Below, in pieces: positions 42,438 to 49,620 of a stretch of 64,000 nucleotides of DNA (within the stretch, counting starts at the first letter, position 1; each line of letters begins with the position of its first letter). Source of the DNA: Vibrio tapetis subsp. quintayensis (GTDB taxonomy: Bacteria; Pseudomonadota; Gammaproteobacteria; Enterobacterales; Vibrionaceae); the NCBI RefSeq assembly GCF_030409945.1, contig NZ_JAUFQV010000035.1:299920-363919 (forward strand). The letters are read 5' to 3'. The notes beneath the pieces are model-generated. The model was not told the DNA's origin. It made no database searches and saw only the letters and a program-made list of their open reading frames with translations. The position numbers and the translations under genes were made by a program.

Positions 42438-43409
42438 TTATGGTTTCTTTGCAACCAAAATAGCCCTTCGTGGAGCAGGGTGACCCTCAACCGTTTTGCT
42501 TGGATCGTTTGGATCTAAGTAGTTTGGCAGCGAGTTATGGGTCATCCATTCGGTGGTGCGTTGCTCACCAGTGGTGGTCACATTTTCATCAACAATATTC
42601 ACGTCAACGAATCCACACGTTTCTAACCATACTTTCAGTGCTTTTGCTGATGGGAAGAAGTACACATTACGCATTTGAGCATAGCGGTCCATAGGAACCA
42701 GAACGGTGTTTTCATCCCCTTCGATGACCAAGGTTTCGAGCACTAACTCACCACCAGAAACCAATTGGTTCTTCAATTGAATAAGGTGATCCAGCGGTGA
42801 ACGACGATGATATAACACACCCATACTAAAGACAGTGTCAAAGGCTTTAAGTTCAGGAAGTTGCTCAATTCCTAATGGCAGTAAATGAGCGCGTTGGTCA
42901 TTGCCCATTAATTTACGGACCGCTTCGAACTGAATGAGGAACAGGTGAGATGGGTCGATCCCTACACATAAGCGAGCTTCTTCACCCAGCATGCGCCACA
43001 TGTGGTAACCATTGCCGCAACCAACGTCCAACACAGAACGGTTTTTAAGGGGGGATATATGGGGAAGAACACGATCCCATTTCCAGTCTGAACGCCATTC
43101 CGTATCAATGTGAATGTCGTGCAGGTTATAAGGGCCTTTACGCCACGGGTGGAATGTTTTTAATAGGTTTTCTAGTTTTTTTTGTTCGCCTGGATGAATA
43201 GGAGCCTGATTCGATAGAGTGACAGAATCCTTTAAATCAACGGTATCAGGTGTACCCTCAGGGATTTTTTTGAGTGCTCTTAACCAACGGTCGAAATCAC
43301 CGTGTTCCGCGTTTTGCCAATCCGTAAGCTGTTGTGGAAGCGTGTTCAACCAAGGTTGAAGCTGATCGTCTTGAGATATCAATTGGTAAAAATTAGCAAA
43401 ATTGAACAT
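42438..43409 (-). CDS. cmoB: tRNA U34 carboxymethyltransferase CmoB
   Basis: Transfers the carboxymethyl group from carboxy-SAM to 5-hydroxyuridine 34 of tRNA, forming cmo5U (uridine 5-oxyacetic acid). The 323-residue protein has the methyltransferase motif VLDVGCGNGYHMWRMLG, then CVGIDPSHLFL, FSMGVLYHRRSPLDHL and the C-terminal DPNDPSKTVEGHPAPRRA. CmoA, the maker of carboxy-SAM, is encoded next to it. An unusual feature is the heptamer repeat element placed between the two genes, which are contiguous in E. coli. Confidence 0.96.
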   Translation of the reverse strand: MFNFANFYQLISQDDQLQPWLNTLPQQLTDWQNAEHGDFDRWLRALKKIPEGTPDTVDLKDSVTLSNQAPIHPGEQKKLENLLKTFHPWRKGPYNLHDIHIDTEWRSDWKWDRVLPHISPLKNRSVLDVGCGNGYHMWRMLGEEARLCVGIDPSHLFLIQFEAVRKLMGNDQRAHLLPLGIEQLPELKAFDTVFSMGVLYHRRSPLDHLIQLKNQLVSGGELVLETLVIEGDENTVLVPMDRYAQMRNVYFFPSAKALKVWLETCGFVDVNIVDENVTTTGEQRTTEWMTHNSLPNYLDPNDPSKTVEGHPAPRRAILVAKKP

Positions 43410-43452
43410 ATAAGGTTTCGTTATTAGTTAAGTTAAAGGGGTGAAGATACTG

Positions 43453-43578
43453 GGTTACAGGTTACAGGTTACAGGTTACAGGTTACAGGTTACAGGTTAT
43501 AGGTAACAGGTAACAGGTTATAGCTGAGGGGGCAGTCCAATATTCTGTAGGGTTTGCCCGTCCTGTTCTCTGTAACCT
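43453..43578. repeat. Heptamer array GGTTACA (10 units) with CTGTAGGG-GCCC flank
   Basis: Ten 7-bp units at 43453-43522: six GGTTACA, then GGTTATA, two GGTAACA and GGTTATA. To the right lie CTGTAGGGTTTGCCC (43545-43559) and an opposite-orientation CTGTAACC. Read on the minus strand, this is GGGC, three bases, CCCTACAG, spacer, then (GTAACCT)n, the same layout as the element at 33383-33514. The spacers differ, which suggests a dispersed element family. It separates cmoA from cmoB. Confidence 0.87.
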
Positions 43579-43591
43579 TTTACTCATAATC

Positions 43592-44320
43592 CTATTTTAT
43601 CGCAAACATAGAGCCGAAGTTAAAGCATTGGAACCAGACTTCATTACTGGAAAAGCCGATCTCTTCAAAGCGGACTTTGTGAGACTGAATAGAGTCTGGG
43701 CGCATAACATTTTCAATTGCACTGCGTTTTTGGCTTATTTCTAGTTCGCTGTAGCCGTTAGCGCGCTTAAAGTCATGATGAAGGTCGATCAAGAGTTCAT
43801 TCGCTGTTTCATCTTCGAACACGTATTTCTCGGACAAAATCAAAATGCCCCCAGGACGCAAACCCGCAAAGATTTTTTTAAGCAAGGTGACGCGATCTTC
43901 AGGCGACAAAAACTGCAAGGTGAAATTTAACACCACGACTGAGGCATCCTCTATCTCAATATTTCTGATATCGGCTTCAACAACCGTAACCGGTGTTTCT
44001 GAGCGATAAGCATTAATATGAAGCTTACAGCGTTCTACCATGGCCGCTGAATTGTCGACCGCAATGATCTCGCAGCCTTCTTGTTCAATATGACGGCGCA
44101 TAGAAAGTGTTGCAGCACCTAAAGAGCAGCCTAAGTCATACACTTTAGAGTGCGGTTTCGCAAAACGTTCTGCCAACATGCCGATAGCCGAGATGATGTT
44201 ACTGTAACCGGGAACCGATCGTTGAATCATATCGGGAAAAACTTCCGCTACGCGCTCATCGAATGTGAAATCACCGATTTTATTAATGGGAGCTGAAAAG
44301 ATAGTGTCTTTATTGCTCAT
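43592..44320 (-). CDS. cmoA: Carboxy-S-adenosyl-L-methionine synthase CmoA
   Basis: Converts SAM and prephenate to carboxy-SAM, the donor for CmoB. The 242 residues contain FTFDERVAEVFPDMIQRSVPGY, the SAM motif VYDLGCSLGAATLSMRR and VVLNFTLQFLSPEDR, all diagnostic. It is upstream of cmoB in the same direction, with about 180 bp between them occupied by a heptamer element rather than the usual short gap. Confidence 0.96.
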   Translation of the reverse strand: MSNKDTIFSAPINKIGDFTFDERVAEVFPDMIQRSVPGYSNIISAIGMLAERFAKPHSKVYDLGCSLGAATLSMRRHIEQEGCEIIAVDNSAAMVERCKLHINAYRSETPVTVVEADIRNIEIEDASVVVLNFTLQFLSPEDRVTLLKKIFAGLRPGGILILSEKYVFEDETANELLIDLHHDFKRANGYSELEISQKRSAIENVMRPDSIQSHKVRFEEIGFSSNEVWFQCFNFGSMFAIK

Positions 44321-44741
44321 AATACTCTCTCGCTTGGGCCGTTAACATGCGGTCTAATTTGTAGGCATGCCTATTTAAGGGGGCGTATTTTATGCAAAAT
44401 TGCTGCAATTGTCATTAGTAGAGAAAGGTACTTATAAATTAACTGGTGAAAGGGCCACTAAATTACACAGATTTGGAATAGATTGAGTCAAACCCCGGTG
44501 ATTCTACTTTGCTCATAAAATGAAAATGAGGCTATAATCGTGGCTTCGTTTTTGTCTTTGCCGATAAATTGGTCGCTTGTTGTGCTAAAAAGCAGCAAGG
44601 CTAGATAAAACACAACAAATTCTATGCCTGATGGTCGATTTTTAATGACTTTCAGCGTATAAATGGACGTTTGCACTGCTGGCACTCAATCGCGCGAGCA
44701 GCTTAGAAATTGATAACTTATTAGAGATTGGGAAATTCATT
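44321..44741. other. Intergenic region between cmoA and aspS
   Basis: About 420 bases between divergent genes. It holds the aspS promoter at 44509-44538 and a leader of about 200 bases. A leftward 65-codon frame at 44488-44685 has no ribosome site or family signature and I do not call it. Confidence 0.5.
44509..44538 (+). promoter_or_regulatory. Candidate aspS promoter
   Basis: TTGCTC at 44509-44514 and a perfect TATAAT at 44533-44538, spaced 18 bp. The transcript would have a leader of about 195 bases before the aspS ATG. Confidence 0.6.
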
Positions 44742-46520
44742 ATGCGTACCCATTATTGTGGTCACCTGAACAAGTCCCTTGCAGGACAAACTGTAGAACT
44801 TTGCGGCTGGGTTAACCGTCGCCGTGATTTAGGCGGTCTTATCTTCATTGATATGCGAGATCGTGAAGGCATCGTTCAGGTTGTCGTCGACCCAGATATG
44901 AAAGATGTATTTGCGGAAGCGAACCAGTTACGTAATGAATTTTGCATCAAGCTAACGGGTGAAGTACGCCTTCGCCCAGAAAGCCAAATCAACAAAGATA
45001 TGGCAACCGGTGAAGTTGAGCTGATCGCAACGGGTTTAGAGATCATTAACCGCTCTGAAGCATTGCCGTTAGACTTCAACCAAACAAACAGTGAAGAGCA
45101 GCGTCTTAAGTACCGTTACATTGATCTTCGTCGTCCAGAAATGAGTGACCGCATCAAACTTCGCGCTAAAGCATCAAGCTTCGTTCGTCGTTTCTTAGAT
45201 AGCAACGACTTCCTAGACATCGAAACGCCCGTACTGACTAAAGCAACACCAGAAGGCGCTCGTGATTACCTAGTACCAAGCCGCGTACACAAAGGCAGCT
45301 TCTATGCATTGCCGCAATCACCACAGCTATTTAAGCAGTTGTTGATGATGTCTGGTTTTGATCGTTACTACCAAATCGTTAAATGTTTCCGTGATGAAGA
45401 TTTACGTGCTGACCGTCAGCCTGAATTTACTCAAATCGATATCGAAACTTCTTTCATGTCTGCTGAACAAGTTCGTGGCGTGACAGAAAAAATGATCCGC
45501 GAAATGTGGCAAGAGCTATTGAGCGTGGACTTGGGTGAATTCCCAATCATGCCTTTCTCTGAAGCGATTCGTCGTTTCGGTAGTGATAAGCCGGATCTAC
45601 GTAACCCGCTAGAATTAGTAGACGTTGCTGACCTAGTTAAAGACGTTGAATTTAAAGTCTTCTCAGGCCCTGCTAACGATGAAAAAGGCCGTGTAGCCGT
45701 AATTCGTGTTCCAGGCGGAGCGAAACTAACGCGTAAGCAAATCGATGGCTACGGCGCATTTGTTGGCATTTACGGCGCGAAAGGTTTGGCATGGATGAAA
45801 GTAAACGACCGTGCTGCTGGCATGGAAGGCATTCAATCTCCTGTGGCTAAATTCCTGAGCGAAGACGTAATCAACGGCATTCTTGATCGTACTCAAGCTG
45901 AAAGCGGCGATATCATCCTATTTGGTGCTGATAAAGCAAGCATCGTTTCTGAAGCTCTGGGCGCACTTCGTCTGAAACTTGGCGAAGATTTAGAGCTAAC
46001 CAACAAAGAAGCATGGGCACCACTTTGGGTTGTTGACTTCCCAATGTTCGAAGAAGATGGCGAAGGTAACTTGCACGCAATGCACCACCCATTTACTTCT
46101 CCATTAGGTGTTGATGCGGCTGAGTTGGCAGCAAACCCAGCAGCAGCTAACTCGAATGCTTACGATATGGTTATCAACGGCTATGAAGTGGGTGGCGGTT
46201 CAGTTCGTATCCACAATGCTGAAATGCAAAGCACGGTGTTTAATATTCTTGGCATCGAAGAAAAAGAGCAACAAGAGAAGTTCGGCTTCTTGTTGGATGC
46301 ACTTAAGTACGGTACGCCACCGCATGCCGGTCTTGCTTTCGGTCTAGACCGTTTGGCTATGCTACTTTGTGGTACAGATAACATCCGTGACGTTATCGCA
46401 TTCCCTAAAACAACGGCAGCATCTTGCTTGCTCACCAATGCACCAAGTGTTGCCAACCCAGCCTCTTTAGAAGAGCTAGCGGTAGCGGTTGTTGCTAAAG
46501 AAAAAGAAGCAGACGCTTAA
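44742..46520 (+). CDS. aspS: Aspartyl-tRNA synthetase (bacterial type)
   Basis: Class IIb synthetase that charges tRNA-Asp. It begins MRTHYCGHLNKSLAGQTVELCGWVNRRRDLGGLIFIDMRD, the OB-fold anticodon-binding domain. Motif 2 is CFRDEDLRADRQPEFTQIDIE, and motif 3 is GLAFGLDRLAMLLCG. The bacterial GAD insertion lies at about residues 290-420. At 592 residues it is the normal length. It precedes ruvC, separated by a terminator. Confidence 0.97.
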   Translation: MRTHYCGHLNKSLAGQTVELCGWVNRRRDLGGLIFIDMRDREGIVQVVVDPDMKDVFAEANQLRNEFCIKLTGEVRLRPESQINKDMATGEVELIATGLEIINRSEALPLDFNQTNSEEQRLKYRYIDLRRPEMSDRIKLRAKASSFVRRFLDSNDFLDIETPVLTKATPEGARDYLVPSRVHKGSFYALPQSPQLFKQLLMMSGFDRYYQIVKCFRDEDLRADRQPEFTQIDIETSFMSAEQVRGVTEKMIREMWQELLSVDLGEFPIMPFSEAIRRFGSDKPDLRNPLELVDVADLVKDVEFKVFSGPANDEKGRVAVIRVPGGAKLTRKQIDGYGAFVGIYGAKGLAWMKVNDRAAGMEGIQSPVAKFLSEDVINGILDRTQAESGDIILFGADKASIVSEALGALRLKLGEDLELTNKEAWAPLWVVDFPMFEEDGEGNLHAMHHPFTSPLGVDAAELAANPAAANSNAYDMVINGYEVGGGSVRIHNAEMQSTVFNILGIEEKEQQEKFGFLLDALKYGTPPHAGLAFGLDRLAMLLCGTDNIRDVIAFPKTTAASCLLTNAPSVANPASLEELAVAVVAKEKEADA

Positions 46521-46559
46521 TTTTCGGATATTTGTCTGATTTCAAATAAATAAAATGCG

Positions 46560-46597
46560 AAGCGCTAATAGGTTTATTCTATTAGCGCTTTCTTTTT
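46560..46597 (+). terminator. Terminator after aspS
   Basis: Perfect stem AAGCGCTAATAG / CTATTAGCGCTT with a seven-base loop, then TCTTTTTT. Confidence 0.88.
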
Positions 46598-46662
46598 TGC
46601 TAGTATCTTTCTATTCAAAATAGCTCTTATCTGTATTTGGGCTCAGTTCGGAACACATACGT

Positions 46663-47184
46663 ATGTCGATAATCCTCGGTATTGACCCAGGCTCTCGTAT
46701 CACAGGTTATGGCGTTATTCGTCAACAAGGCCGTCACTTACATTATTTAGGCAGTGGTTGTATTCGTACTTCTCACGACGACTTACCTAGCCGTTTGAAA
46801 CAAATATTTGCCGGTGTCTCTGAAATCATTACTCAGTTTCAGCCTGACGTATTTGCGATTGAGCAGGTGTTTATGTCAAAAAATGCCGATTCAGCCTTAA
46901 AGTTAGGTCAGGCCCGTGGGGCGGCCATCGTTGCCGCAGTAAATGCTGACCTCCCTGTACATGAATATGCAGCAAGACTTATCAAGCAAGCGGTAACGGG
47001 TACGGGTGGGGCGGATAAAAGCCAAGTTCAGCATATGGTGATGAACATGTTGAAGCTACCTGGTAAACCACAAGCCGACGCCGCCGATGCGCTTGGTGTG
47101 GCTATCTGTCATGCCAATACCAATAAAACGCTTATTGCACTAGCCGGTAAAGCAACAGGAGCCAAGAAAGGGCGATATCGGTGA
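46663..47184 (+). CDS. ruvC: Holliday junction resolvase RuvC
   Basis: Dimeric endonuclease that cuts Holliday junctions after RuvAB branch migration. The RNase H-like fold shows the acidic residues: ILGIDPGSRITGYG (Asp8), VFAIEQVFMSKN and the C-terminal pair in PQADAADALGVAICH. Length 173 residues is standard. ruvA and ruvB follow on the same strand, but with unusual repeat-filled gaps of 181 and 110 bp. Confidence 0.96.
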   Translation: MSIILGIDPGSRITGYGVIRQQGRHLHYLGSGCIRTSHDDLPSRLKQIFAGVSEIITQFQPDVFAIEQVFMSKNADSALKLGQARGAAIVAAVNADLPVHEYAARLIKQAVTGTGGADKSQVQHMVMNMLKLPGKPQADAADALGVAICHANTNKTLIALAGKATGAKKGRYR

Positions 47185-47187
47185 TGC

Positions 47188-47229
47188 AAGTGCTAAGAGC
47201 GAAGTACTAAAAGCTAAGTTAGAAGAGCG
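47188..47229. repeat. Degenerate heptamer array, AARNNCT family, between ruvC and ruvA
   Basis: Six successive 7-bp units in perfect register: AAGTGCT, AAGAGCG, AAGTACT, AAAAGCT, AAGTTAG, AAGAGCG. The array begins three bases after the ruvC stop. About 30 bp further right, ACTTTAGCCCTTCTTCGC looks like a decayed copy in the opposite orientation. Confidence 0.75.
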
Positions 47230-47365
47230 AGGGGGAAACCTCTTATCAGGTGCAAGGCCACTTCGACTTTAGCCCTTCTTCGCGCCTTTTCTTTACTGGC
47301 TATCCATCCAGTTATCTATTATTATCGAATTCAAGTTTTAAATTCCAAAATCAAAGGAAACCCAA

Positions 47366-47983
47366 GTGATTGGACGTCTTCGTGGCATATTGTTAGAAAA
47401 GCAACCACCAGAATTATTAATTGAAGTCGGCGGCATTGGCTATGAAGTCCAAATGCCGATGAGCTGCTTTTATGAATTGCCAGAAGTGGGGACAGAAGCC
47501 ATTGTATATACTCATTTTATTGTACGTGAAGATGCTCAATTGCTGTATGGCTTCAATACCGTGAAAGAGCGTGCATTGTTCCGTGAAGTGATTAAAGCGA
47601 ACGGAGTTGGCCCTAAACTTGGGTTGGCTATTCTGTCTGGCATGAATGCGCAGCAGTTTGTCTCTTGTGTTGAACGTGAAGACGTGTCGACTTTAGTGAA
47701 ACTTCCGGGTGTGGGTAAAAAAACCGCAGAACGTCTTGTTGTTGAAATGAAAGATCGCTTGAAAGGTTGGGGAGCGGGAGACTTGTTTACGCCTGCAACC
47801 GACGCAGCACCAATGGACAGTGGTTTAGGCGGAGTAAGTACTAACGCAGAAGATGAAGCGGTAAGCGCTTTAGTCGCATTAGGTTACAAACCCGTGCAAG
47901 CCAGTAAAGTTGTATCGCAAGTAGCAAAACCAGACATGACAAGCGAAGCATTGATTCGAGACGCACTGAAGTCGATGGTGTAG
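47366..47983 (+). CDS. ruvA: Holliday junction DNA helicase subunit RuvA, GTG start
   Basis: Tetrameric junction-binding protein that loads RuvB rings. Domain I is MIGRLRGILLEKQPPELLIEVGGIGYEVQMP; domain II has two helix-hairpin-helix motifs (VGPKLGLAILSG and LPGVGKKTAERLVVEMKDRL); the C-terminal domain III (about 155-205, SALVALGYKPVQASKVV) contacts RuvB. The GTG start at 47366 has AAAGGAAAC upstream and gives the conserved N-terminus. Length 205 residues. Confidence 0.96.
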   Translation: MIGRLRGILLEKQPPELLIEVGGIGYEVQMPMSCFYELPEVGTEAIVYTHFIVREDAQLLYGFNTVKERALFREVIKANGVGPKLGLAILSGMNAQQFVSCVEREDVSTLVKLPGVGKKTAERLVVEMKDRLKGWGAGDLFTPATDAAPMDSGLGGVSTNAEDEAVSALVALGYKPVQASKVVSQVAKPDMTSEALIRDALKSMV

Positions 47984-48073
47984 AAGTGCGAAATGCTAAA
48001 TGCTAAGTGCGAAATACTAAGTATTGAAGCTTAGAGCTTAGAGTTTAGTACTTAGCTCTTAGTACTTAGTTCT
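47984..48073. repeat. Inverted pair of heptamer half-arrays between ruvA and ruvB
   Basis: The left half has six 7-bp units (AAGTGCG, AAATGCT, AAATGCT, AAGTGCG, AAATACT, AAGTATT). A six-base GAAGCT marks the centre. The right half has six units in the opposite sense (TAGAGCT, TAGAGTT, TAGTACT, TAGCTCT, TAGTACT, TAGTTCT). The whole 90 bp begins at the base after the ruvA stop and can fold into one long imperfect hairpin in RNA. It ends about 20 bp before the ruvB ATG. Confidence 0.85.
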
Positions 48074-48093
48074 TACAAACAGGACCAATTTTT

Positions 48094-49104
48094 ATGATCG
48101 AAGCAGATCGATTGATAGCACCGGATAACCCGGTATTTAAAGAAGAAGACATAGACGTAATAGATCGCGCCATACGTCCTAAAAAGTTGGAAGACTATCG
48201 AGGCCAAGATCATGTGCGTGGTCAAATGGAAATCTTTATCAAAGCTGCGCAACTTAGAAGTGAAGCATTGGATCATCTGCTGATATTTGGTCCTCCAGGT
48301 TTAGGTAAAACCACGCTTGCTAATATCGTAGCTAATGAAATGGAAGTGAATATTCGAACCACTTCTGGCCCTGTATTGGAAAAAGCAGGTGATTTAGCGG
48401 CACTACTGACCAATCTAGAAGAAAACGACGTACTCTTTATTGACGAAATTCATCGTTTGAGTCCAGTGGTTGAAGAAGTTTTGTATCCCGCGATGGAAGA
48501 TTATCAGTTGGACATCATGATAGGTGAGGGGCCTGCGGCGCGTTCTATCAAAATTGATTTACCGCCTTTCACCCTAATTGGCGCTACGACACGTGCTGGT
48601 TCACTGACTTCGCCATTACGTGATCGTTTTGGTATCGTGCAGCGTCTTGAGTACTACAATGTAGAAGACCTACAACACATCGTTAAACGAAGCGCTGATT
48701 GTTTAGGACTCTCTATGGAATCCGATGGGGCGCTAGAAGTTGCACGTCGTTCCCGAGGCACACCTCGTATTGCTAACCGTTTGCTAAGACGTGTACGTGA
48801 TTATGCTGAAGTGAAAGGTAACGGTCATATCTGTAATGACATCGCAGACAAAGCGTTAAATATGCTCGATGTAGACAGCCAAGGTTTGGACTATATGGAT
48901 AGAAAATTACTGCTCGCAATCATGGAAAAATTTAGTGGCGGTCCTGTAGGGTTAGATAACTTGGCTGCGGCGATTGGTGAAGAAAAAGACACAATTGAAG
49001 ATGTCATTGAGCCTTATCTCATTCAGCAGGGTTATTTGCAAAGAACGCCAAGAGGCCGAATCGCCACAGATCGGGCTTATTTGCATTTTGGTTTAGAAAA
49101 ATAA
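48094..49104 (+). CDS. ruvB: Holliday junction branch-migration helicase RuvB
   Basis: Hexameric AAA+ motor that drives branch migration with RuvA. Walker A is FGPPGLGKTTLAN, Walker B is LFIDEIHRLSP, sensor 1 is LIGATTRAGSLTSPLRDRFG, and the arginine-rich C-terminal winged helix is GYLQRTPRGRIATDRAYLHFG. The length of 336 residues is standard. Its ATG is preceded by AACAGGACC and the inverted heptamer array. A terminator follows. Confidence 0.97.
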   Translation: MIEADRLIAPDNPVFKEEDIDVIDRAIRPKKLEDYRGQDHVRGQMEIFIKAAQLRSEALDHLLIFGPPGLGKTTLANIVANEMEVNIRTTSGPVLEKAGDLAALLTNLEENDVLFIDEIHRLSPVVEEVLYPAMEDYQLDIMIGEGPAARSIKIDLPPFTLIGATTRAGSLTSPLRDRFGIVQRLEYYNVEDLQHIVKRSADCLGLSMESDGALEVARRSRGTPRIANRLLRRVRDYAEVKGNGHICNDIADKALNMLDVDSQGLDYMDRKLLLAIMEKFSGGPVGLDNLAAAIGEEKDTIEDVIEPYLIQQGYLQRTPRGRIATDRAYLHFGLEK

Positions 49105-49140
49105 TAGCCAAATCTAGAGAGTATTGATATTAACTAATGT

Positions 49141-49168
49141 AGGTCAACCTGATGGTTGGCCTTTTTTT
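49141..49168 (+). terminator. Terminator after ruvB
   Basis: Stem AGGTCAACC / GGTTGGCCT (one G-T pair) with loop TGAT and a seven-base T run. Confidence 0.85.
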
Positions 49169-49320
49169 CTGTATTTTCTCTGCAAATTAATAGCGTTTCA
49201 TTCTGTTACTAATGAGTTTTATAAGAATAAATACGCATAAGAAAGGGCGTGCTAATTACAAATGGGAGGCCAAAAAGGTGATCTTAGACGCGTGTTAGTC
49301 CGCTTTTTCCTTGAATTTGC

Positions 49321-49334
49321 TTGATCCTAATCAT
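49321..49334. promoter_or_regulatory. FNR-type site 1 upstream of cydA
   Basis: TTGATCCTAATCAT matches the FNR consensus TTGAT-N4-ATCAA at nine of ten defined positions. Its centre is exactly 50 bp upstream of site 2, about five helical turns, so both face the same side of the helix. Confidence 0.65.
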
Positions 49335-49370
49335 TTTGGTTGTTTTTTGTTCGCCACTACGGATTGTATC

Positions 49371-49384
49371 TTGATCCAGATCAA
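49371..49384. promoter_or_regulatory. FNR-type site 2 upstream of cydA (perfect match)
   Basis: TTGATCCAGATCAA is a perfect TTGAT-N4-ATCAA palindrome. FNR and ArcA control cytochrome bd expression at low oxygen in enterobacteria; the same logic is inferred here. Confidence 0.82.
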
Positions 49385-49461
49385 TGCGGGAAAATGCCAT
49401 AAACCTTTTGAAACATTGTTCTTTTATCAGTAGTATTAGCCCGAGCTATATTAGTTCTTAC

Positions 49462-49477
49462 TTAACAATTAATCAAC
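49462..49477. promoter_or_regulatory. Possible ArcA-P site upstream of cydA
   Basis: TTAACAATTAATCAAC resembles the reverse of the ArcA direct repeat GTTAATTAAATGTTAA. The match is partial, and the call rests partly on the known ArcA control of cydAB. Confidence 0.4.
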
Positions 49478-49620
49478 CAAAAAAATACATATTTATAACA
49501 ATGGTTTGAAGTTAGCAACATTCACGTTGTTAGCCCTGCTTTTTGCTCGAAATAAGTGGGTTTAACTAAAGCATAAATTAAAATGTATTGTGTCATTCAG
49601 CCGGCACAAAAGGAGTTATC

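Larger units (their letters stand above)
49105..49620. other. Regulatory region upstream of cydABX
   Basis: About 515 bases from the ruvB stop to the cydA ATG. It holds the ruvB terminator, two FNR-type palindromes 50 bp apart and a possible ArcA site. No coding frame is convincing. Confidence 0.6.

Noticed and set aside
44488..44685. Leftward 65-codon frame between cmoA and aspS
   Set aside because: It overlaps the likely aspS promoter and leader, has no ribosome site and no recognisable family.
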